From positions 1,736,001 through 1,800,000 of the forward strand of contig NZ_PYFP01000001.1 of assembly GCF_003056055.1 (NCBI RefSeq): a stretch of DNA of 64,000 nucleotides, read 5' to 3'. Origin of the DNA: Glaciimonas sp. PCH181. Its GTDB lineage: Bacteria > Pseudomonadota > Gammaproteobacteria > Burkholderiales > Burkholderiaceae_D. Positions 10,395-20,407 of the stretch are shown piece after piece. The notes beneath the pieces are model-generated. The model was not told the DNA's origin, made no database searches, and saw only the letters and a program-made list of their open reading frames with translations. How positions within the stretch are numbered: the stretch's first letter is position 1; the number at the start of each line of letters is the position of its first letter. The position numbers and the translations under genes were made by a program.

Positions 10395-11566
10395 TCTGAT
10401 ACCTCGACCAGACGACCAAAATTTTTGCCAAATTTTTGCTGATACTCTGCCATTTTTTGCATGCGCTCCTGGACCTTTGTACGATCCTGCACTTCGCCAG
10501 CTAGCTGTCCGCAAGCGGCATCGATATCATCGCCGCGAGTCTTGCGTATCGTCGTAACGATATTAGCGTCCATCAGAATTTGCGCAAATGCTTTGATTCG
10601 CGGATTATTGGAGCGCTTAAGACCAGACTCAGGGAAGGGATTGAAGGGAATCAAGTTGAATTTGCAAGAGACCGCTTCGCTGCCACTGCGGCCCTGGACT
10701 AAAGCAATCAATTCGCGCGCGTTGGCATCGCTATCATTGACGCCATCAAGCATACAATATTCGAATGTTACAAAATCGCGTGGCGCGAACTCCAGATAGC
10801 GGCGGCAAGATGCCATCAGTTCGCTAAGTGGATATTTCTTATTTAATGGCACCAGGCCATCACGCAAGGCATCATTGGAGGCGTGCAAAGACACTGCCAG
10901 CGCGACGGCGCAATCTTGCGAAAGTTTATCTATCATTGGCACCACACCGCTGGTCGACAACGTCACGCGACGCCGGGACAGACCATAAGCATTATCGTCC
11001 AACATCAATTTCAGAGCGGTTACAGTAGGTTCGTAATTCAACAGCGGTTCACCCATACCCATCATTACCACGTTGGTAATTTGGCGCTCACCCTTTGGAC
11101 CCGGCTCAATATTTTTTGATTTCCGTAATTCAAATTCAGCCATCCACAATTGGCCGATGATTTCACCTACCGTCAGATTGCGACTAAAACCTTGCTTACC
11201 CGTCGAACAGAAGCGGCAATTTACCGCACAGCCGGCCTGTGTCGAGATGCACAGCGTGCCACGATTTTCCTCGGGAATAAATACGGCCTCTACGGCGTTA
11301 CCCTGACCTACATCAAGTAACCATTTGCGGGTGCCATCAGTGGAAGTGTGATCACTAATGACAGCTGGAGCGGCGATCATCGCACGCGTAGCCAGTTTGT
11401 CTCGCAACGACTTGGCCAGATCAGTCATGCTGTCAAAATCGCTTGCGCCGAATTGGTGTATCCAGCGAAGTAATTGCTTAGCGCGAAACGGCTTCTCACC
11501 CAACGCATCGCAATAAGCGACAAGTTGCGCGGGGTCCAGGTCCAGCAGGTTGGTGAGAGCTGTCAT
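10391..11566 (-). CDS. rlmN: Dual-specificity 23S rRNA/tRNA adenine-C2 methyltransferase RlmN
   Basis: Radical-SAM methyltransferase acting on A2503 of 23S rRNA and A37 of some tRNAs. Seen: CxxxCxxC cluster motif (C113, C117, C120 in CAVNCRFC), [11 protein letters not shown]-associated motif, and the conserved C-terminal catalytic cysteine in DIDAACGQL. 391 residues from ATG 11564-11566. An in-frame ATG four codons upstream (11576-11578) is also possible; the downstream ATG has a GGAA six bases before it and was preferred. It follows ndk on the same strand after a 134-base gap. Confidence 0.96.
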   Translation of the reverse strand: MTALTNLLDLDPAQLVAYCDALGEKPFRAKQLLRWIHQFGASDFDSMTDLAKSLRDKLATRAMIAAPAVISDHTSTDGTRKWLLDVGQGNAVEAVFIPEENRGTLCISTQAGCAVNCRFCSTGKQGFSRNLTVGEIIGQLWMAEFELRKSKNIEPGPKGERQITNVVMMGMGEPLLNYEPTVTALKLMLDDNAYGLSRRRVTLSTSGVVPMIDKLSQDCAVALAVSLHASNDALRDGLVPLNKKYPLSELMASCRRYLEFAPRDFVTFEYCMLDGVNDSDANARELIALVQGRSGSEAVSCKFNLIPFNPFPESGLKRSNNPRIKAFAQILMDANIVTTIRKTRGDDIDAACGQLAGEVQDRTKVQERMQKMAEYQQKFGKNFGRLVEVSE

Positions 11567-11700
11567 GACAGATTCCATCTAATAGTTGGCAGATCGGAAC
11601 AAACAAAGAGATTGTGAAACGCCGATCACACCAACAGACTACTACTTACAGATTTATTGATACTTCTAATTTGATACTTTACTACTTCCTGGCTTGCGAA

Positions 11701-12126
11701 TTAACGTGAATAGACGTTTAGTGCAGGGAAGAAATAAGCGATTTCAACGGCTGCGGTTTCTGCAGCATCGGAACCGTGTACTGCATTAGCGTCGATTGAA
11801 TCTGCGAAATCAGCACGGATTGTGCCTTTGTCGGCTTTCTTTGGATCAGTAGCGCCCATCAAATCACGATGAGTCAGAATGGCGTTTTCGCCTTCCAATG
11901 CTTGTACGACAACTGGACCAGAGATCATGAAATCAACCAGATCCTTGAAGAAAGGACGGGCTGCATGAACAGCGTAAAAACCTTCTGCTTCAGCACGGGA
12001 CAAATGCAACATGCGCGACGCGATAATCTTCAGGCCTGCATTTTCAAAACGGCTGTAAATTTGGCCGATAACGTTTTTAGCGACTGCGTCTGGTTTGATA
12101 ATCGACAGGGTGCGTTCAATTGCCAT
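11701..12126 (-). CDS. ndk: Nucleoside diphosphate kinase
   Basis: Interconverts nucleoside di- and triphosphates by a phospho-histidine relay. Seen: [12 protein letters not shown] start, the P-loop-like Arg/Lys residues and the active site NAVHGSD with catalytic His117. 141 residues, standard length. ATG 12124-12126 has GGAG eight bases upstream; a TTG one codon earlier is not needed. It is the first gene of the ndk-to-hflK series and divergent from the Bax-inhibitor-like gene, with a 283-base gap between the starts. Confidence 0.98.
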   Translation of the reverse strand: MAIERTLSIIKPDAVAKNVIGQIYSRFENAGLKIIASRMLHLSRAEAEGFYAVHAARPFFKDLVDFMISGPVVVQALEGENAILTHRDLMGATDPKKADKGTIRADFADSIDANAVHGSDAAETAAVEIAYFFPALNVYSR

Positions 12127-12409
12127 CAAAAAAACTCCAATAAAATAAGGGTTAACTAGTACAAAACTACTAAATTCAGGATGAATGCTCGGCTAAGACT
12201 GATTTATTTATAATTCAATCAACCTTAGATTTTATCACGAAACACCCGAAGAATGACCATATCGCACCTCGCCCATGATGGCGCAGAACCTAAGGCGCCG
12301 AATGTGGTCAGAATCACCGTAGCACCTGCTAATCGAACCTGCGATAGCTCTATCACAACGTGCTATGCTTCATCTGAGCTTACGTTTGTGCAATTACATG
12401 GGGGAAATA

Positions 12410-13111
12410 ATGAATTCAAATTTTCAAAATCGCTACGCATCAACGGGAACCACAGCAAGTCTCAGCGGCGTCCGTAATCGCGTGCTTCGCAATACATACT
12501 GGCTGCTAGCGCTGTCGATGATTCCGACAATTGGCGGTGCTTGGCTAGGCGTGCAGCTAAATTTCAATATCTTTAGCGGCAGCCCGATGATCGGGTTCAT
12601 TGCGTTTATGGCAATCGCTTTTGGCTTCTTCTATGCTATTGAAAAGACAAAAGAAACCGGCTGGGGTGTTGTTGTATTGTTAGGATTTACCTTCTTTATG
12701 GGGCTAATGCTCACCAGACTTATTGAACATACGCTCAAATTTTCAAACGGCGGAACCCTGATTATGACGGCGTTCGGTGGTACGGGGATTGTATTCGGCG
12801 TCATGGCTACGATTGCAACCGTCTCCAAGCGTGATTTTTCTGGAATGGGCAAATGGCTTTTCGCTGGTCTGCTCGTAATTATAGTCGCCAGCGTTGCAAA
12901 TATTTTCTTACAGTTGCCTGCGCTATATCTGGCCGTATCCGTGATCGCTATCGGTATTTTCTCTGCCTATATTTTGTATGATGTACAACAAATCATCAAC
13001 GGCGGCGAAACAAATTACATTCGGGCAACATTAAATATTTACTTAGATGTCTATAATATTTTTGTTAATTTACTGTCATTGCTAGGCATTTTTGGCGGCA
13101 ATCGCAATTAA
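12410..13111 (+). CDS. Bax inhibitor-1/YccA family membrane protein
   Basis: Seven-helix inner-membrane protein of the BI-1 (TMBIM) family, related to E. coli YccA/YbhL; YccA modulates FtsH. Seen: about seven hydrophobic segments over 233 residues, the family pattern VFGVMATIATVSKRDFSGMG, and the C-terminal SAYILYDVQQIINGG, which carries the acidic and Tyr residues of the putative ion pathway. ATG 12410-12412 has a GGGGGA ribosome-binding site four bases upstream; a longer frame begins 15 codons earlier without one. A strong terminator follows. Molecular function is not settled for the bacterial family. Confidence 0.92.
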   Translation: MNSNFQNRYASTGTTASLSGVRNRVLRNTYWLLALSMIPTIGGAWLGVQLNFNIFSGSPMIGFIAFMAIAFGFFYAIEKTKETGWGVVVLLGFTFFMGLMLTRLIEHTLKFSNGGTLIMTAFGGTGIVFGVMATIATVSKRDFSGMGKWLFAGLLVIIVASVANIFLQLPALYLAVSVIAIGIFSAYILYDVQQIINGGETNYIRATLNIYLDVYNIFVNLLSLLGIFGGNRN

Positions 13112-13147
13112 TTAAAGATATCGTCACCAGATCTTCGCAGCACTGAT

Positions 13148-13178
13148 AAAAAAGCCGACCTACATGGTCGGCTTTTTA
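13148..13178. terminator. Bidirectional rho-independent terminator
   Basis: AAAGCCGACC (13151-13160) and GGTCGGCTTT (13166-13175) form a 10-bp perfect stem with a 5-base loop, flanked by A- and T-runs on both sides. It separates the convergent Bax-inhibitor-like gene (plus) and rlmD (minus). Confidence 0.9.
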
Positions 13179-13213
13179 TTGACTAAAACACAAAGCGCAT
13201 TCGGATAGTCGCA

Positions 13214-14578
13214 CTAGGCTGCTGCTTCAATCAGATCAAACACCGCAATTGATTCTACATGCGCCGTATGCGGGAACATATTTACCACCCCAGCTTGCGA
13301 CAACCGATAGCCACCCTGAATAAGTAGTCCAGCATCCCGCGCTAATGTCGACGGACTGCACGACACATACACAATCCGCTTAGGCATCAGGCTACGATTA
13401 AACTCTGCCAACCCCACCAATGCACTGCACACTGCGGCCGCCCCGTCACGCGGAGGATCAATGAGTATCCGATCAAATTGTCCTAGCGCAATAAAATCTT
13501 CGGTAGTGGCATCAAATAAATTCCGGCAGTAAAAAGTCGTTTTATTTGCAAGATGATTAACCGATGCATTTTCCCGCGAACGTGCGATCAAGGCTTCGCT
13601 GCCATCGATACCCACCACCTCCCGCACCTGCGTCGCGAGTGGCAACGTAAAATTACCCAAGCCGCAAAACAAATCAGCAATACGCTCATCCGGCAACGCA
13701 CCCAACAAACGCAAGGCTTTAGCGACTAATACGCGGTTGATCTGATGATTCACTTGCGTGAAATCAGTTGGCTTAAATGGCATGCGGACATTAAATTCGG
13801 GCAGGCTGTAATACAACTCACTTTGCGCTGGATAAAACGGTTTAGCGGTTTCTGGCGCGCCGGTTTGCAACCACCACTGGATCTCGTACTCGTCTGCAAA
13901 GGCCTTCAATTTAGCCTCATCCTCGCGGCTTAGCGGTGCCATGATGCGCAGTACCATCACAGTGACATTACCTTGCGCATTTTCGCCAACAGCCAATTCA
14001 ATCTGCGGTACATGCTCGATGACCGTGAGCGAACTGATTAATCCACGCAACGGCAAGAGCATAGCGGACACGTTCGCTGGCAATATATCGCAGCTCGTCA
14101 TATCCGTAACGTAGGGGGACTTTCGCTCATGAAAACCCACCAGAACGCCACCCTTTTTTGGCACATTGCGTACCGAAATCCTGGCGCGATAACGATATCC
14201 CCACGTCGGGCCAAAAATTGGCCGCAACATCAGGTCCGGCTTGATCTTACTGATATGCCATAGGTTATCTTCTAAAACGCGTTGCTTTACTGCAACCTGG
14301 GCATTCGGCTCCAAATGCTGCATAGCGCAGCCGCCACAAACACCATAGAACTGGCAACGCGGTTTAATGCGCGATACAGATTCCCGGTGCAAGGCTGTCA
14401 TAGTCGCGAATTCCCATTTCTTTTTCTTTCGAAATGAATGGAAACTGACATTTTCACCAGGCAACGCTCCCTCTACAAAGATAACTTTACCTTGGCTGCC
14501 ATCGTCATTTTGTAAATGGCCTATGCCACGCGCATCCATGTCGAGCGATTTAATATCAATAGTGATGTCTTCAGGCAT
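13214..14578 (-). CDS. rlmD: 23S rRNA (uracil-1939-C5)-methyltransferase RlmD
   Basis: SAM-dependent m5U methyltransferase of the TrmA/RlmD class. Seen: an N-terminal TRAM domain (residues 1-65), [4Fe-4S] cysteines in CQFYGVCGGC followed by a fourth Cys in the SCDIL segment, SAM-binding DLFCGLGNFTLPLA, the catalytic cysteine in VYVSCSPSTLARD, and the terminal HTAHVESIAVF motif. 454 residues is typical. ATG 14576-14578. It is the convergent neighbour of the Bax-inhibitor-like gene and lies downstream of rpoS. Confidence 0.95.
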   Translation of the reverse strand: MPEDITIDIKSLDMDARGIGHLQNDDGSQGKVIFVEGALPGENVSFHSFRKKKKWEFATMTALHRESVSRIKPRCQFYGVCGGCAMQHLEPNAQVAVKQRVLEDNLWHISKIKPDLMLRPIFGPTWGYRYRARISVRNVPKKGGVLVGFHERKSPYVTDMTSCDILPANVSAMLLPLRGLISSLTVIEHVPQIELAVGENAQGNVTVMVLRIMAPLSREDEAKLKAFADEYEIQWWLQTGAPETAKPFYPAQSELYYSLPEFNVRMPFKPTDFTQVNHQINRVLVAKALRLLGALPDERIADLFCGLGNFTLPLATQVREVVGIDGSEALIARSRENASVNHLANKTTFYCRNLFDATTEDFIALGQFDRILIDPPRDGAAAVCSALVGLAEFNRSLMPKRIVYVSCSPSTLARDAGLLIQGGYRLSQAGVVNMFPHTAHVESIAVFDLIEAAA

Positions 14579-14831
14579 AGAGATAACAATACATTGCTAA
14601 AGTCGCCCTACTTATTTCGACGCAGCCTTTTCGACTGCGTAAACGCCATTACGCTAAGTATCAATGACCGAGTCTGGCGAAATACACAACCGGAACGGAA
14701 CTGACATCAGCAGGCTATGGCATGGAAATAGTAAGTGAAGACGACAGTTAATGAGAGGTGGGAAAGGACGCGATTATAACGACAATCTAACGATTATCGT
14801 CAGCCAAGAAGACTATTGAGAAAGCCGACGG

Positions 14832-15890
14832 TTACAAAAAGGCATCTTTACCAACGCCTTTTGCACCTAAAAGGCGTTTTAACTTAACCAATGCTTCTTG
14901 CTGAATTTGCCGTACACGCTCGCGGGTGACGCCGATTTCAACTGCCAACTCCTCTAAGGTAGAAGGATCATCATTGTCGAGGCCGAAACGACGCATAATC
15001 ACATTGCGCTGCTTATCTGTCAGTCGTTCTAGCCAAACCCTCACCAAAAGCGACATTTCTTTCTGCTCTGCGCAAGCGTCAGGGTTTTCTTCCGTGGCGC
15101 TTGGCAACAAATCCATCAAACTAGCCAATGGATCTTGATCAAGCGGCGCATCCAGCGATGTAGCATGTTCAGAAAGAGCTAATACCGCTTGTACCTCATC
15201 GACTGGCCGACCTACTAAATGGGCAATATCTTCAGCGTTGGCATCTTTGCCATCATGATGCTGTGCTTCAAGATGATATTTTGCGCGCAAAATTTGGTTT
15301 AACTCGCGCACCATATGTACTGGCAGGCGCACGGTCCGGGCCTGATTCATGATCGCCCGTTCGATACTTTGTCGTATCCACCAAGTGGCATAGGTGGAAA
15401 AACGAAATCCTCGCTCCGGCTCAAACTTATCGATGGCCCGCATCAGGCCTAGATTACCCTCCTCGATCAGGTCGAGTAAGGTAACGCCGCGGTTAATATA
15501 GTGTTTGGCGATTGAGACGACCAAGCGCAAATTGTGCTCGATCATTTTTTGGCGAGCCGGAAAATCGCCCTGCTTTGCCAATGTCGCAAAATGGACTTCT
15601 TCGGGGATAGTCAGAAGTGGGCGGGTGCCAATCTGATTCAAATAATGCTGCGTAGTATCAGTTGATAACTCTGCCGCCAGCACCTTTTTCAGCTCATCAA
15701 CACCGTCGACCACCACTACAACGCCATCAACGCTGACTTCGACATCCGCCATTTCAATGTCATCGACCTCATCGATATCGTCTTTTTCTGCGGCGAGATC
15801 ACGATCATGCTCGCCGAGAATGTCTTCCGGCAACTCGTCGGATGAGGTCTTATCTTGATCGCTCTGTTGAGCTGGAAGCCGCTTGTTCAT
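14832..15890 (-). CDS. rpoS: RNA polymerase sigma factor RpoS
   Basis: Stationary-phase and general-stress sigma factor. Seen: region 1.2 ([15 protein letters not shown]), region 2 with [37 protein letters not shown], region 3, and region 4 helix-turn-helix [20 protein letters not shown]. At 352 residues it is slightly longer than E. coli RpoS (330). The extra length is in an acidic N-terminus (Asp/Glu-rich, then [15 protein letters not shown]). It is the last gene of surE-pcm-nlpD-rpoS. A promoter inside nlpD, as in other proteobacteria, is likely but was not resolved. Confidence 0.96.
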   Translation of the reverse strand: MNKRLPAQQSDQDKTSSDELPEDILGEHDRDLAAEKDDIDEVDDIEMADVEVSVDGVVVVVDGVDELKKVLAAELSTDTTQHYLNQIGTRPLLTIPEEVHFATLAKQGDFPARQKMIEHNLRLVVSIAKHYINRGVTLLDLIEEGNLGLMRAIDKFEPERGFRFSTYATWWIRQSIERAIMNQARTVRLPVHMVRELNQILRAKYHLEAQHHDGKDANAEDIAHLVGRPVDEVQAVLALSEHATSLDAPLDQDPLASLMDLLPSATEENPDACAEQKEMSLLVRVWLERLTDKQRNVIMRRFGLDNDDPSTLEELAVEIGVTRERVRQIQQEALVKLKRLLGAKGVGKDAFL

Positions 15891-15998
15891 TTAGTCATTC
15901 ACTTGGTTAATGACGCAGTTGACAACCTCATTGAACACGTTACAAACACGCTCCTTGCAAACAACTATTTTGATCTATTCTAACGCGCCACAAAAAGT

Positions 15999-17009
15999 TT
16001 AGCGACCTGGCAAAAATTTAGATGGATCTACAGGCTTACCTTGTTGACGGATTTCAAAATGCAGCTTAATCGCATCACTATCAGAGTTTCCCATTTCAGC
16101 GATCTTCTGACCTTTGCTAACAACCTGTCCCTCTTTCACAAGAATAACCTTGTTATGCGCATATGCGGACAATAAATTATTAGTGTGCTTAACGATAACT
16201 AAATTACCGTACCCCCGGATGCCACTGCCAGCGTACATTACCTTGCCCGATGCTGCGGCAACTACGGGCTGGCCGGATTTTCCGATAATATCAATCCCTT
16301 TTTTACCCTGATCGAAACTACCCAGCAACTTGCCTTCAGCAGGCCACATCCAGTCTACGCGATCATCATCTCCACTGATAGCAACTGACGGAGGAACTGC
16401 CTTTTCGCCACTCTTTGGCGCATCCGGTTTTATTTCAGTGCGTGCCTCGGGTCTTGCTTCTACTCGTGTTTCTGCGCCAGATGGCGCATCTGGTCTTTGC
16501 AATTCAGCCAATGCGCTATCGGAGTAAGGCCGCTTATCGCCACGCGGGCTAGTCTTATTGCCGCCGCTTACTGTGCTGGATGATGTATTGGCAGAAGTCG
16601 ATGCAGAAGGCGCAGAACCTAATTGCCGTACTTCTACGCCAGAACCCATCGAAACACTGCCGACCTGTGGGCCACCTGCAAGGCTATTGCCGCCTTCAGG
16701 AGGTTGTACCCGCAAGACCTGATCCACCTTAATATCGTTGGCGTTATTCAGATTATTCCAGCTAACAATATCGCGATAGCTTTGTCCGAATTCCAGGGCG
16801 ATCCGATACAACGTATCGCCCTTCTTTACAGTGTAATAGCCAGGCCCACTTGGCCGGACGGCCTGTGATGCGCTAGCTGTAGCGGGAGTTGCACTAGCAC
16901 CACCGATCCTGCGTTCAACCACTGGAGCAGGTGTTCTAGTGGTACTGCATGCGGCAATCGAGGCGACAATTATTCCTAACAATATCAGGCGTGTTTTCTT
17001 CATTCTCAT
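15999..17009 (-). CDS. nlpD: NlpD-like LysM/LytM lipoprotein (amidase activator)
   Basis: Outer-membrane lipoprotein that activates AmiC-type cell-wall amidases at division. Seen: a basic start, hydrophobic stretch and Cys near residue 21 (SIAACS lipobox-like), a LysM domain (about 58-102, YYTVKKGDTLYRIALEFGQ), a long Ser/Pro/Ala-rich linker and a C-terminal LytM/M23 domain. The M23 metal ligands are missing: GIDIIG is preceded by Lys rather than His, and the terminal HxH motif reads KLHFEI. This degenerate site is the hallmark of NlpD/EnvC activators rather than active endopeptidases. 336 residues. Confidence 0.93.
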   Translation of the reverse strand: MRMKKTRLILLGIIVASIAACSTTRTPAPVVERRIGGASATPATASASQAVRPSGPGYYTVKKGDTLYRIALEFGQSYRDIVSWNNLNNANDIKVDQVLRVQPPEGGNSLAGGPQVGSVSMGSGVEVRQLGSAPSASTSANTSSSTVSGGNKTSPRGDKRPYSDSALAELQRPDAPSGAETRVEARPEARTEIKPDAPKSGEKAVPPSVAISGDDDRVDWMWPAEGKLLGSFDQGKKGIDIIGKSGQPVVAAASGKVMYAGSGIRGYGNLVIVKHTNNLLSAYAHNKVILVKEGQVVSKGQKIAEMGNSDSDAIKLHFEIRQQGKPVDPSKFLPGR

Positions 17010-17182
17010 TACATTATTATTTGCGACGTATCGCGGTTAAGGCCGAATTGAATACCGCATTGAACGCGATAGCATTTTATGGATTAGCACCTACCAATTT
17101 CATATAAAGCGTTGATGCCGGTAGTGCACATCCTGACCCAATGTATATCGCTTTTGAGACATTCCTGCCGTATTTTGACGCC

Positions 17183-18112
17183 CTATGCAATCCCTGCACG
17201 CAACGGCACAAAATGACAATCTTCCAGCGTCGTACTGGTCCAGTCGAACTTGCTGATGCGCTGAATCAACTGGAGTACCTGATGACGCGATCCCACCGGT
17301 GCCACCAGCCGACCGCCTATCGCCATCTGATCCAGCAATGCCTGCGGCACTTCAAGACCCGCTGCGGCTAGGATGATGCCATCAAAAGGCGCCACTTGCG
17401 GCAGGCCAAGCATACCATCTCCGTAATGCAGACGGATATTCGCAACACGCAGCGGCCGCAAGTTGCTCCGAGCCAGCTCATGCAACGGCTTGATACGCTC
17501 AATCGAATACACTTCTTTCGCAACCAGCGACAATACTGCCGCCTGATAACCGCAACCAGTCCCAATTTCCAACACGCGATTCAAGACACCGCCGTGCTGA
17601 TTATCGCGCATGACTTCAATCATGCGGGCAACGATATAAGGCTGTGAAATAGTTTGATGGTGACCAATCGGCAGCGAAGCGTCAATGTAAGCCTGACTGG
17701 CCAAGCCCGGCTCCATAAACATATGGCGCGGCACCGCAGCCATCGCGGCCAGCACACTAACATCACTCACGCCCTGCTTAGCAATTCTTGCCACCATCGC
17801 TTTACGCACGCCTTCAGACACCAGCGATGCGGAGCGCTCTCCGGTTTGCTGCTGATTACTCAAATTAGTCGTCGGCACCGCATTACTCTGCCGCACAGGC
17901 GTCCCCGGCGGACTGAAAACAGGCGGTTTGACGGACGACAGACCAAAAGACGGCTTGGGCGACAAAGAGGATTTAGCACTATCGTAAGCCGCATTTCTAG
18001 TCGCTGTCTGCGGCGTCGCGACAACACGATTAGCGCGTTGACCGGATGACTTCGACTTGGAATCGACTACCGACGATAGTGTCAATGGAAAGCGCTTAGG
18101 CGCTTCCGTCAT
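17183..18112 (-). CDS. pcm: Protein-L-isoaspartate O-methyltransferase with long N-terminal extension
   Basis: Repairs isoaspartyl residues using SAM. The catalytic domain (about residues 95-309) shows [16 protein letters not shown] and SAM motif [17 protein letters not shown]. It carries an unusual N-terminal extension of about 95 residues rich in Ser, Pro, Ala and Gln, probably disordered; E. coli Pcm is about 208 residues without it. The start ATG 18110-18112 overlaps the surE stop (ATGA), so the extended form is supported by translational coupling. Downstream are nlpD and rpoS. Confidence 0.93.
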   Translation of the reverse strand: MTEAPKRFPLTLSSVVDSKSKSSGQRANRVVATPQTATRNAAYDSAKSSLSPKPSFGLSSVKPPVFSPPGTPVRQSNAVPTTNLSNQQQTGERSASLVSEGVRKAMVARIAKQGVSDVSVLAAMAAVPRHMFMEPGLASQAYIDASLPIGHHQTISQPYIVARMIEVMRDNQHGGVLNRVLEIGTGCGYQAAVLSLVAKEVYSIERIKPLHELARSNLRPLRVANIRLHYGDGMLGLPQVAPFDGIILAAAGLEVPQALLDQMAIGGRLVAPVGSRHQVLQLIQRISKFDWTSTTLEDCHFVPLRAGIA

Positions 18113-18846
18113 GATAAATCCTTCGCTAACGCCGCCAGTTGCGTGGTGTGGGTCACATCAATCTGCAATGGCGTGATAGAAACATGGCCTTGACTGATTG
18201 CATGAAAATCAGTTCCTTCACTCGCATCTTTAGCTGCGCCAGCTGGGCCAATCCAATAAATTTCTCGCCCGTGCGGATCTTGGGTTTTAATCACGGATTC
18301 GGACACGTGACGTTTACCTAGTCGGGTCGCCAATGCCGGTTTTAACTGATGATAAGGAAGATTGGGAATATTGACATTCAGCAAATAGGGCTGCGGCAAA
18401 TGATCGAAGCGCCGCTCCACCAGCTCTTGCGCCACCTTAGCGGCAGCATCCAGCTCATCCCAGCCTTTGTGCACTTGCGAAAATGCAATCGCAGGAATAC
18501 CGAACAAGAACCCTTCGGTTGCGGCCGCAACCGTGCCCGAATACAACGTGTCGTCGCCCATATTCTGGCCCTGATTAATCCCTGAAACGATCAAATCTGG
18601 CCGAAAATTTAGCAGACCTGTGAGCGCTATATGGACGCAATCAGAAGGCGTGCCATTCACGAAATAAAAGCCGTTTTCCGCCCGGTGCACAGATAACGGC
18701 CGATCCAATGTCAATGAATTGGACGAACCCGATCGATTGCTATCGGGCGCAACAACCACAATCTCGGCAATTGAGGTAAGCGCATTCGCCAGCGCAATAA
18801 GGCCGGGTGCCAGATAACCATCGTCGTTACTGATGAGAATTTTCAT
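18109..18846 (-). CDS. surE: 5'/3'-nucleotidase SurE
   Basis: Stationary-phase survival nucleotidase/exopolyphosphatase. Seen: metal-binding [11 protein letters not shown] (Asp8, Asp9), [24 protein letters not shown] and [22 protein letters not shown]. 245 residues, normal length. First gene of surE-pcm-nlpD-rpoS, with pcm overlapping by 4 bases. Confidence 0.97.
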   Translation of the reverse strand: MKILISNDDGYLAPGLIALANALTSIAEIVVVAPDSNRSGSSNSLTLDRPLSVHRAENGFYFVNGTPSDCVHIALTGLLNFRPDLIVSGINQGQNMGDDTLYSGTVAAATEGFLFGIPAIAFSQVHKGWDELDAAAKVAQELVERRFDHLPQPYLLNVNIPNLPYHQLKPALATRLGKRHVSESVIKTQDPHGREIYWIGPAGAAKDASEGTDFHAISQGHVSITPLQIDVTHTTQLAALAKDLS

Positions 18847-19004
18847 AGCAGAATTTTACCTGAAGCCATCATAGGGTTAGGCGGAGATTTACGGTTTTTT
18901 ACGGTCTGTCGCCAAGACAGGGATAAAACTTAATTTTAGGCGGTATTTGCTATTTTTTCACTAAAGCGCTTGATTATGGTGCGATGCAACAAATAATTCT
19001 GAAC

Positions 19005-19016
19005 TTTCTTAAGAAA
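19005..19016. promoter_or_regulatory. 12-bp palindrome upstream of the phasin gene
   Basis: TTTCTT/AAGAAA is a perfect dyad 124 bases before the phasin start, in the 293-base gap between the divergent surE and phasin genes. It is a candidate operator only; the site is AT-rich and could be chance. Confidence 0.25.
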
Positions 19017-19139
19017 AGAGGTATCGTAATCATTAACACGATGTGTTTTTGCTGTTCCTTAAGCACATAAAGTCGTTACATACGCGCACAGCATTTCATG
19101 CGTTCTTAACGTATTTACCGATCCAACTTAGGAACTATT

Positions 19140-19646
19140 ATGACGACTATGACAACGCCAGAAGCTGCGGCCTCTGCAACAGAAAATCCCTACACAGCCT
19201 GGAACGAACTCGCGGCAAAAACCGCAGAAATGATGACAGCATCGGCCCATGTCATCAGCCATAGAAGTATGCGCATGGCAATGGCAGGACCAATACCAAA
19301 TCAGATCGACCAAGCGGAATTCAGCCTGATGGGAAAAGAAAAAATAGATGCGCTATCCGAGTCGGCAAATGCAATGACGCTACGCATGATGGGCCTGCAT
19401 CAACAGATCGCCAAATTAACGCTGCAGCAATTGCTGCTCGGTACAAAAGAATTGATTGCAGTTGCCCTCAGCGCATTCGTCAAACCTGCCACGCTTGGCC
19501 GAGGCAAATTGGTCTATCACCAGATGACCAATTCTACCGAAGCAATATCTCAATTAAACGCCTCATTGGCAGATGTGGCCCAGATAGGTTTGGAACCCCT
19601 GCACGCAAGAGCAACCGCCAATGCGATACGATTGGCAAAACTTTAA
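19140..19646 (+). CDS. Polyhydroxyalkanoate granule-associated phasin
   Basis: Small amphipathic protein coating polyhydroxyalkanoate granules. The 168-residue sequence matches the Burkholderiales phasin pattern: an Asn-Pro-Tyr-Thr-Ala-Trp-like entry near residue 16, KTAEMMTASAHVISHRSMRMAMAGP, then EFSLMGKEKIDALSESANAM, followed by long amphipathic helices. AGGA lies six bases before ATG 19140. Its stop overlaps by 4 bases, tail to tail, with the phosphopantetheinyl transferase gene. It is not part of the pigment cluster by strand. Family assignment is from recalled sequence pattern. Confidence 0.8.
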   Translation: MTTMTTPEAAASATENPYTAWNELAAKTAEMMTASAHVISHRSMRMAMAGPIPNQIDQAEFSLMGKEKIDALSESANAMTLRMMGLHQQIAKLTLQQLLLGTKELIAVALSAFVKPATLGRGKLVYHQMTNSTEAISQLNASLADVAQIGLEPLHARATANAIRLAKL

Positions 19647-20398
19647 CGGATACCATTTTTCTCCACCAGCGCGGTGGGGCCCATCTCTCTGCATGCCTGC
19701 TGCGTCCAATCAAACGGTGAATCGCGCGTCAACTCCACAAAGATGACTGCATTCAACGGTTGTGCGGCGCACAATATAACGGATAGTAGTGGGTGCGCCA
19801 ATTCTTTTAAATACCAGCCATGACCCGACGATAACTTTCCGCCATCGCCGATCATTTCCGGTTGAATAGCCTCGTTATTCGTCAAAATATCAGCGTTTGA
19901 CATAAACTTGTACAAAGCTTCCTTAGCGCTCCACAACGCATAAAATGCCGAAACTCTCGCAGCTCCCGAGTGCACGGATAACCAGTTGTTTTCGCTAGCA
20001 GAAAATACAGACTGACTTAGGGCAATCAAATCGCGGCTGCCATCGCGCATCTCAATATCCAGCCCAAGCGACATATCAGCACTGGCAGCACAAGCAACCC
20101 AACCCTGACTATGCGACAAACTGATGTTCGGCACCGCATGTAACTCACCTCGCATCATCGGTAACGGACTATTATTTTTCCGCTCAATCACGCTGACATC
20201 ATCAAATGCAAGATCGGTTAATCTGGCAACGGCAAACCTTAAAAGAATGCGACCAATCAGAAATTCGCGTTGCCGCAGCGGCCGTATAAAACGGTGATAG
20301 CGATGCTGCTCTGCATGGCTTAAGCAAGCCAGCCAAGGTTCTAGTTCACGGTCCGACCAACGATTGCCATCGATCATCCATACCACAGCAGGCCGCAT
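19643..20398 (-). CDS. 4'-phosphopantetheinyl transferase (Sfp type)
   Basis: Transfers the phosphopantetheine arm of CoA to acyl carrier proteins; here most likely to the two cluster ACPs. Seen: Mg-binding LGLDIEMRDG (Asp114, Glu116) and WSAKEALYK (Trp156, Lys159, Glu160). The 251 residues start at ATG 20396-20398 with AGGA seven bases upstream; a TTG two codons earlier is less likely. It is the last gene of the aryl polyene cluster, 9 bases after the FabF-like ketosynthase gene. Confidence 0.9.
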   Translation of the reverse strand: MRPAVVWMIDGNRWSDRELEPWLACLSHAEQHRYHRFIRPLRQREFLIGRILLRFAVARLTDLAFDDVSVIERKNNSPLPMMRGELHAVPNISLSHSQGWVACAASADMSLGLDIEMRDGSRDLIALSQSVFSASENNWLSVHSGAARVSAFYALWSAKEALYKFMSNADILTNNEAIQPEMIGDGGKLSSGHGWYLKELAHPLLSVILCAAQPLNAVIFVELTRDSPFDWTQQACREMGPTALVEKNGIR

Positions 20399-20407
20399 CG
20401 TCAAATC

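Noticed and set aside
15999..17009. Active M23 metallopeptidase
   Set aside because: The His ligands of the M23 site are replaced (KGIDI and KLHFEI), so a non-catalytic amidase activator is more likely.
17654..18049. 131-codon plus-strand frame rich in Arg and His
   Set aside because: Antisense to the pcm N-terminal extension; composition is typical of reverse-strand shadows.
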